The translations under genes and the position numbers were made by a program. A model generated the notes under the pieces. It was not told where the DNA came from, searched no databases, and was given only the letters and a program-made list of their open reading frames with translations. DNA of 9,719 bases. Origin: an uncultured Flammeovirgaceae bacterium. GTDB taxonomy: Bacteria; Bacteroidota; Bacteroidia; Cytophagales; Cyclobacteriaceae. Each line of letters opens with the position of its first letter. Position 1 is the stretch's first letter. The stretch lies in contig CAMLLI010000089.1 in NCBI GenBank assembly GCA_946480685.1, positions 1 through 9,719 of the forward strand, read 5' to 3'. Of this stretch, positions 5,691 to 9,719 are shown in pieces.

Positions 5691-7415
5691 ATGATTTCAC
5701 CAATCAACGTCAACACTACAGGAGCCGACAAAAACACATTCGATGCCATCGTGATCGGCTCCGGAATTTCCGGTGGATGGGCTGCCAAAGAATTATGCGA
5801 GCACGGCCTGAAGACATTGGTACTGGAACGCGGACGAAATATAGTGCACAACAAAGACTACCCTACTGCCACCAAACATCCGTGGGAGTTTACGCATCGC
5901 GGAAGAGTAACGCAAGAGTATAAAGATGCCAACCCACTCATCAGTAAAGCAGCAGGCTTCGGTGAAGACACACAACATTTTTTTATACAGGATAAAGATC
6001 ATCCCTATATACAGGAAAAACCTTTCGACTGGATTCGCGGATACCAGGTAGGCGGTAAATCTATCATCTGGGGACGTGCGTGTCAGCGGTGGAGTAAACA
6101 TGAATTTATAGCACCTGCCAAATTTGGTTACGGCATAGAATGGCCCATCGGGTATAATGATATTGCTCCGTGGTACTCACACGTAGAGAAGTTCATTGGT
6201 GTATGCGGCAACAACGATGGTATCGAAGCAATGCCCGATGGCGAGTTCCTTCCTCCGTTCGATTTCAATTGTGTTGAAGCGCATGTTCAGAAAAGTATAC
6301 AACAACACTATAAAGATCGCTTCCTGGTACGGGCGCGTTGGGCGCATATTACGCAACCGCAGGATATACATCTGCAACAAGGCAGAGGTAAATGCCAGGC
6401 ACGCAACCTGTGCATGCGCGGCTGCCCGTTTGGCGGATACTTCAGCTCTGTCTCATCTACTTTACCGTGGGCACAGAAGACCGGTAATCTCACGATACGT
6501 CCGGATGCTGTCGTCCATTCTATACTCTATGACGAACAGAAAGGTAAAGCGAAGGGTGTTCGTATTATCGATGCCAATACCCATGAAGCAACCGAGTACT
6601 TTGCCAAAGTAATTTTCGTTAATGCCTCTGCTCTAAACAGCAATCTTATACTATTGAACTCAACCTCTGATCGTTTCCCTGCGGGACTTGGCAATGACAA
6701 CGGGCTTCTTGGTAAATATATAGCGTTCCATAATTACCGTGCCTCGGTGAGTGCTGACATTGATGGTTTTGACGACAAGTACTATTACGGTCGCAATCCA
6801 ACCGAGCCTATACTTGCCAACTATCGTAATCTCGGCAAACAGGACACCGACTATATCGGAGGCTTTACCACATTCACGGGCGCATACCGTACCCGTGGTA
6901 AACAGGAAGCCGTAGATGCTGCGTGTGGTGCAGCGCTGAAAGATGCTGTAGCAAACTCCGGCAACTGGCGAACCTATATGTATATGCAGGGTGAAACGAT
7001 ACCCAAAGAAACCAACCATGTGCGACTGAGTGAAACCGAGAAAGATCAGTGGGGTATACCATTGCTCGTAACATCGGTAGCGTATGATGACAACGATGAA
7101 AAGATGATAAAAGATTTTATCACGCAAAGCTCGGAAATGCTGGAGAAGGCAGGTTGCAAAAACATTGATCCGTATGATACGAAACAGGCTCCGGGATTGG
7201 ACATCCATGAGATGGGCGGTTGCCGCATGGGTAAAGATCCGAAGACATCGTTGCTTAATGCATGGAACCAGCTCCACGCCTGCAAGAATGTATTTGTAAC
7301 CGATGGTGCCTGCATGACGAGCACCGGCAACCAGAGTCCATCGATTTTATACATGGCTTTAACGGCACGTGCCGCACGTTACGCGGTAGATGAACTAAAA
7401 AGACAAAACCTGTAG
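5691..7415 (+). CDS. GMC-family FAD-dependent dehydrogenase with a probable 3Fe-4S cluster
   Basis: This 574-residue protein oxidises an alcohol group, most likely on a sugar or glycoside, using FAD. The N-terminal Rossmann motif FDAIVIGSGISGG (17-29) is followed by the acidic end of the ADP-binding fold (VLERG). The C-terminal GMC segment has HEMGGCRMG (506-514), then DGACMTSTGNQSPS with Asn547. His506 and Asn547 fit the His/Asn catalytic pair. Cys235, Cys241 and Cys245 (C-x5-C-x3-CP) match, as I recall it, the 3Fe-4S ligand spacing of bacterial FAD glucose dehydrogenase, which points to electron transfer to a partner rather than to oxygen. In relatives the partner is a Tat-exported 'gluconate 2-dehydrogenase subunit 3' and often a cytochrome, and neither is adjacent here. 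The protein has no signal peptide, so it is cytoplasmic or exported with a partner encoded elsewhere. The substrate cannot be read from sequence. Confidence 0.93.
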   Translation: MISPINVNTTGADKNTFDAIVIGSGISGGWAAKELCEHGLKTLVLERGRNIVHNKDYPTATKHPWEFTHRGRVTQEYKDANPLISKAAGFGEDTQHFFIQDKDHPYIQEKPFDWIRGYQVGGKSIIWGRACQRWSKHEFIAPAKFGYGIEWPIGYNDIAPWYSHVEKFIGVCGNNDGIEAMPDGEFLPPFDFNCVEAHVQKSIQQHYKDRFLVRARWAHITQPQDIHLQQGRGKCQARNLCMRGCPFGGYFSSVSSTLPWAQKTGNLTIRPDAVVHSILYDEQKGKAKGVRIIDANTHEATEYFAKVIFVNASALNSNLILLNSTSDRFPAGLGNDNGLLGKYIAFHNYRASVSADIDGFDDKYYYGRNPTEPILANYRNLGKQDTDYIGGFTTFTGAYRTRGKQEAVDAACGAALKDAVANSGNWRTYMYMQGETIPKETNHVRLSETEKDQWGIPLLVTSVAYDDNDEKMIKDFITQSSEMLEKAGCKNIDPYDTKQAPGLDIHEMGGCRMGKDPKTSLLNAWNQLHACKNVFVTDGACMTSTGNQSPSILYMALTARAARYAVDELKRQNL

Positions 7416-7488
7416 TGGCAATGTCGCGTTCATACAATTTCATTATGTTGCTGAGTATATATTTTGTGCTATAAATTGTAGACTGTAT

Positions 7489-7836
7489 ATGGTCGATCTT
7501 GAAACCGTACATAAACTGGCTTTATCTCTTCCCGACACCGATGAGCATGATCATTGGGGGCGTCCATCCTATCGTGTGAAGAAGCGTATATTCCTCACGT
7601 TATGGCCCTCCGAAAAACGTGCCGTTGTAAAATTATCGCTGGTCGATCAGTCCGTATTCTGTAAATACAACAACACTATATTTTACCCGGTAAAGGGTGC
7701 GTGGGGTAAACGCGGCTGGACTTGCATTGAACTGAAGCGTGTGCGCAAAGCGATGTTCGAAGATGCACTCAACTTATCGTGGCAGGAAACGGCTCCCAAA
7801 ACAGCCAAGACCAAAAGTATATCTCCGGATACATAA
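7489..7836 (+). CDS. MmcQ/YjbR family protein
   Basis: This 115-residue protein matches the MmcQ/YjbR (DUF419) family in length and pattern: an N-terminal helix with LALSLPDTDEHDHWGRPSYRV, the strand segment KKRIFLTLW, then AVVKLS, a hydrophobic core, and WGKRGWTCIELKRV near residue 75 before a C-terminal helix. Members have a CyaY-like fold resembling DNA-binding folds, but no biochemical role is established, so I name no function. There is no signal peptide, so it is cytoplasmic. It starts 73 bases after the GMC gene with no obvious terminator between them and could be co-transcribed. The last 15 or so residues (AKTKSISPDT) are polar and outside the domain. Confidence 0.88.
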   Translation: MVDLETVHKLALSLPDTDEHDHWGRPSYRVKKRIFLTLWPSEKRAVVKLSLVDQSVFCKYNNTIFYPVKGAWGKRGWTCIELKRVRKAMFEDALNLSWQETAPKTAKTKSISPDT

Positions 7837-7883
7837 TATCTATACACCTCCCCATCAGTAATTACCGCTCTGCCCGAACGACT

Positions 7884-7914
7884 TTTGCCTGCTGAGTACT
7901 TTCTTCTATCTTCG
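7884..7914 (+). promoter_or_regulatory. Bacteroidota-type promoter candidate for the acyl-CoA dehydrogenase gene
   Basis: TTTG at 7884-7887 and TATCTTCG at 7907-7914 are separated by 19 bases. This fits the Bacteroidota housekeeping pattern (TTTG, 17-23 bases, TAnnTTTG) with one mismatch in the second box. Transcription would start near 7920, giving a leader of only about 15 bases before the ATG at 7936. That supports the ATG over the upstream in-frame TTG at 7885, which lies inside the first promoter box. Confidence 0.5.
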
Positions 7915-7935
7915 TTTCTCAACAACGATACAGGC

Positions 7936-9291
7936 ATGTCGATATTCAAAAAGATAAAATCAACTGTAGGATTACTGCAGCAGCTCGATCTGGATCAGAT
8001 CGGTAAACTTTCCGAGAAAGTAGATATTTCAAAAATGGTAAGCCTCGTCAGCAGCATGAAAGGTGAAGACCTGCAAAAGCTGATGAAGTATATGGAAGGC
8101 GGAAAGAAGAAACATGAGTTTCCGGAGATAGACGGAGACTTCTACGATCTGCACCAATGGCTTACGCCGGAAGAGCGCGCTATACAACTGAAGGTTCGTG
8201 CCTTTATGCAGGAGCACATCAAGCCTATAGCAAATGAATATTGGCTTAAGGATGAATTTCCGCATCATATCATTCCGGAGATGGCGAAGCTGAATATCTG
8301 CGGACTTACATATCAAGGTTACGGATGTCCGGGTATGTCAAGTTTACTCGAAGGTTTTCTCGCAATGGAAATGGCGCGCGTTGACTGCTCAACCTCCACG
8401 TTCTTCGGTGTACAAAGCGGACTCGCCATGGGAAGTATATATTACTGCGGCAGTGAAGAACAAAAACAACAATGGTTGCCACGCATGCAGAAGATGGAAC
8501 TGATCGGAGCGTTCGGGTTGACAGAACCGGAAGTTGGCTCTGGTGCTGCGGGCGGATTGACCTGCACCTGCAAGCGTGTAGGGGATACGTGGGTTCTTAA
8601 TGGACAGAAGAAATGGATCGGCAATGCAACGTTCGCTGACCTGGTTGTGATCTGGGCGCGTGACCTTGATGATGGGAACGTGAAAGGTTTCATTATAGAG
8701 AAAGGCACCAAAGGTTTTCAGGCTGACAAGATCAAAGGAAAGATGGCGTTGCGCATTGTACAAAACGCGCTCATCACACTTACCAATTGTGAGGTACACG
8801 AAAGCAACCGCCTGCAAAACGCCACATCATTTAAAGACACAGCCAAGGTATTACGCATGACGCGTGCAGGTGTAGCGTGGCAGGCTGTAGGCTGCGCGCG
8901 CGGTGCTTATGAAAGTGCACTGCGCTATACCAATGAACGCAGGCAGTTTGGAAGAACCATCAGCAGTTTCCAGATGGTGCAGGATTTACTGGTGGAAATG
9001 TTAAGCAACCTTACAGCAATGCAAACCATGGTATGCAGGCTTTCGCAGTTACAGGATGTTGGTAAGCTTACGGATGAACAAGCTTCACTGGCCAAGGTAT
9101 TCTGCACGTTGCGTACACGTGATATCGTAAGTCACGCACGCGAATTGTTCGGAGGCAACGGTATATTAATCGAGTATGATATAGCACGTTTTGTTGCTGA
9201 CTCAGAAGCGATCTATTCGTATGAAGGAACGAAAGAGATCAACACACTCATTGTCGGTCGCGCCATTACAGGACAAAGTGCATTTGTATAG
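7936..9291 (+). CDS. Acyl-CoA dehydrogenase/oxidase, ACX4- and glutaryl-CoA-dehydrogenase-like
   Basis: This 451-residue flavoprotein introduces a 2,3-trans double bond in an acyl-CoA. After residue 66 all three ACAD domains follow: the helical N-terminal domain (from DFYDLHQWLTPEERAIQ), the beta domain with the FAD/substrate motif AFGLTEPEVGSG (192-203) and WIGNATFADL, and the helical C-terminal domain with ERRQFG, ELFGGNGI and YSYEGTKEIN. Glu430 in YEGT sits where the catalytic base of glutaryl-CoA dehydrogenase is. From memory, stretches such as EYW..EFP.HI, GYGCPG, CGSEEQK and TFADL follow plant peroxisomal ACX4 (short-chain acyl-CoA oxidase) closely. Whether electrons go to ETF or to oxygen cannot be told. 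Residues 1-59 are an extra, mostly helical and charged extension absent from standard ACADs. I chose the ATG at 7936, not the TTG at 7885, because of the promoter position. No ETF, thiolase or hydratase gene is adjacent. Confidence 0.93.
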   Translation: MSIFKKIKSTVGLLQQLDLDQIGKLSEKVDISKMVSLVSSMKGEDLQKLMKYMEGGKKKHEFPEIDGDFYDLHQWLTPEERAIQLKVRAFMQEHIKPIANEYWLKDEFPHHIIPEMAKLNICGLTYQGYGCPGMSSLLEGFLAMEMARVDCSTSTFFGVQSGLAMGSIYYCGSEEQKQQWLPRMQKMELIGAFGLTEPEVGSGAAGGLTCTCKRVGDTWVLNGQKKWIGNATFADLVVIWARDLDDGNVKGFIIEKGTKGFQADKIKGKMALRIVQNALITLTNCEVHESNRLQNATSFKDTAKVLRMTRAGVAWQAVGCARGAYESALRYTNERRQFGRTISSFQMVQDLLVEMLSNLTAMQTMVCRLSQLQDVGKLTDEQASLAKVFCTLRTRDIVSHARELFGGNGILIEYDIARFVADSEAIYSYEGTKEINTLIVGRAITGQSAFV

Positions 9292-9318
9292 CATCACTTC
9301 GTTAACCTATATATAGTT

Positions 9319-9719
9319 ATGAAAATTATTTTAACCCTCTTCGTATTACTCATGAGTATAGCAACTACAACCCAGGCACAGACTGCCGAAGAAAAAGAAG
9401 TAGCAGCCGCTGTTGAAGCGCTGCGCAAAGCGATGGTCGATAGCGATAAAGCTGCATTGGAGAAACTCGCTGCCAATGAACTGACATACGGACACTCCGC
9501 AGGTAAAATTGAAGACAAGGCTGCCTTTGTTGATAATCTTACCAACGGCAATTCTGATTTTGTTACGATTGACCTTACCGATCAAACCATCAGCATGGTT
9601 GGGAATGTAGCATTGGTGCGTCACACACTCACAGCAAAAACAAATGATGGTGGTAAACCAGGCAATGTAAAACTGGGTGTATTGATTGTATGGCAGAAAC
9701 AGGGCGGCAGCTGGAAGAT
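9319..9719 (+). CDS. Secreted DUF4440 / NTF2-like protein (3' partial)
   Basis: The ATG at 9319 opens a frame of 133 full codons that runs off the window edge without a stop. It starts with a signal peptide (MKIILTLFVLLMSIATTTQA, cleavage before Gln21), so it is exported to the periplasm. The mature part begins with a charged helix (EEKEVAAAVEALRKAMVDSD), followed by LEKLAANELTYGHSAGKIEDKAAFVDNL and strands ending in VRHTLTAKT and LGVLIVWQKQGGSWK. This matches the DUF4440 pattern of the SnoaL/NTF2 superfamily, whose cone-shaped fold often binds small ligands. Members of this secreted type have no firm function. Roughly 10-15 residues are probably missing. It lies 27 bases after the acyl-CoA dehydrogenase gene and may be co-transcribed, though the functions look unrelated. 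Confidence 0.9.
   Translation, partial: MKIILTLFVLLMSIATTTQAQTAEEKEVAAAVEALRKAMVDSDKAALEKLAANELTYGHSAGKIEDKAAFVDNLTNGNSDFVTIDLTDQTISMVGNVALVRHTLTAKTNDGGKPGNVKLGVLIVWQKQGGSWK

Noticed and set aside
6196..6612. 138-residue open frame on the plus strand in another frame
   Set aside because: It overlaps the GMC gene out of frame, including the Cys-rich segment. It is very Arg-rich with no family pattern, as expected of a shadow frame.
6660..7277. 205-residue open frame on the minus strand
   Set aside because: It lies fully antisense to the GMC gene, whose conserved motifs continue through it. The translation is Cys/His/Tyr-rich with no recognisable domain.
7433..7480. 8-base inverted repeat TACAATTT / AAATTGTA around a 32-base spacer, before the YjbR gene
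   Set aside because: The arms are short and AT-rich with a long spacer, so chance is likely in this base composition. Promoter-like boxes there (around 7447-7479) were too weak to list.
7885..7935. TTG start adding 17 residues to the acyl-CoA dehydrogenase
   Set aside because: The extra stretch contains the best promoter candidate in the window and gives no meaningful protein segment.
8389..8817. 142-residue open frame on the minus strand
   Set aside because: It is antisense to the FAD-binding part of the acyl-CoA dehydrogenase and has no domain or start context of its own.
1..9719. Defence island, prophage or integrative element
   Set aside because: No nuclease, methylase, integrase, transposase, toxin-antitoxin pair, tRNA or target duplication was seen. 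Gene content is ordinary chromosomal.

Overview
The window looks like chromosomal DNA from a member of the Bacteroidota, probably from the Chitinophagia/Cytophagia side. The evidence is: a two-FtsX-domain MacB-type permease of the kind abundant in that phylum; start codons without a Shine-Dalgarno purine run; one promoter-like site of the Bacteroidota type (TTTG, then TAnnTTTG); compact periplasmic proteins with signal peptides ending in QAQ or AYAQ; and degenerate intergenic repeats. No tRNA, rRNA, CRISPR array, transposase or phage gene was seen. The genes read as housekeeping or accessory metabolism, and no defence or mobile system could be supported.

Layout. Positions 1-1947 (+) hold the 3' part of an ABC transporter permease that began before the window, followed by an imperfect hairpin at 1957-2001. 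Positions 2075-2936 (+) are a two-gene unit: an ECF-type sigma factor whose end overlaps the start of a small, very basic single-pass membrane protein. A strong bidirectional terminator (2919-2957) closes this unit and also closes a convergent secreted or outer-membrane protein (2967-3629, -), which carries a striking Asp/Trp repeat. The 331-base gap 3630-3960 is mostly low-complexity DNA: a purine-rich GAAGTC-like block followed by a pyrimidine-rich CAATCTT-like block. A compact secreted M1 aminopeptidase (3961-5550, +) follows, then a 140-base leader with mutually exclusive hairpins. After that come a GMC-family FAD dehydrogenase with a 3Fe-4S-like cysteine pattern (5691-7415, +), a small MmcQ/YjbR protein (7489-7836, +), an acyl-CoA dehydrogenase/oxidase resembling plant ACX4 with an extra helical N-terminus (7936-9291, +), and the start of a secreted DUF4440/NTF2-like protein that runs off the right edge (9319-9719, +).

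How they fit together. Only the sigma factor and its overlapping partner look tightly linked. The remaining genes have spacers of about 30 to 330 bases and unrelated functions, so they are probably separate transcription units or loose runs. The points most worth following are the sigma-coupled membrane protein as a possible unconventional anti-sigma factor, the paired low-complexity repeat blocks, the orphan Fe-S GMC dehydrogenase with its structured leader, the Asp/Trp repeat, and a strong preference for the rare Ile codon ATA directly after a T-ending codon.
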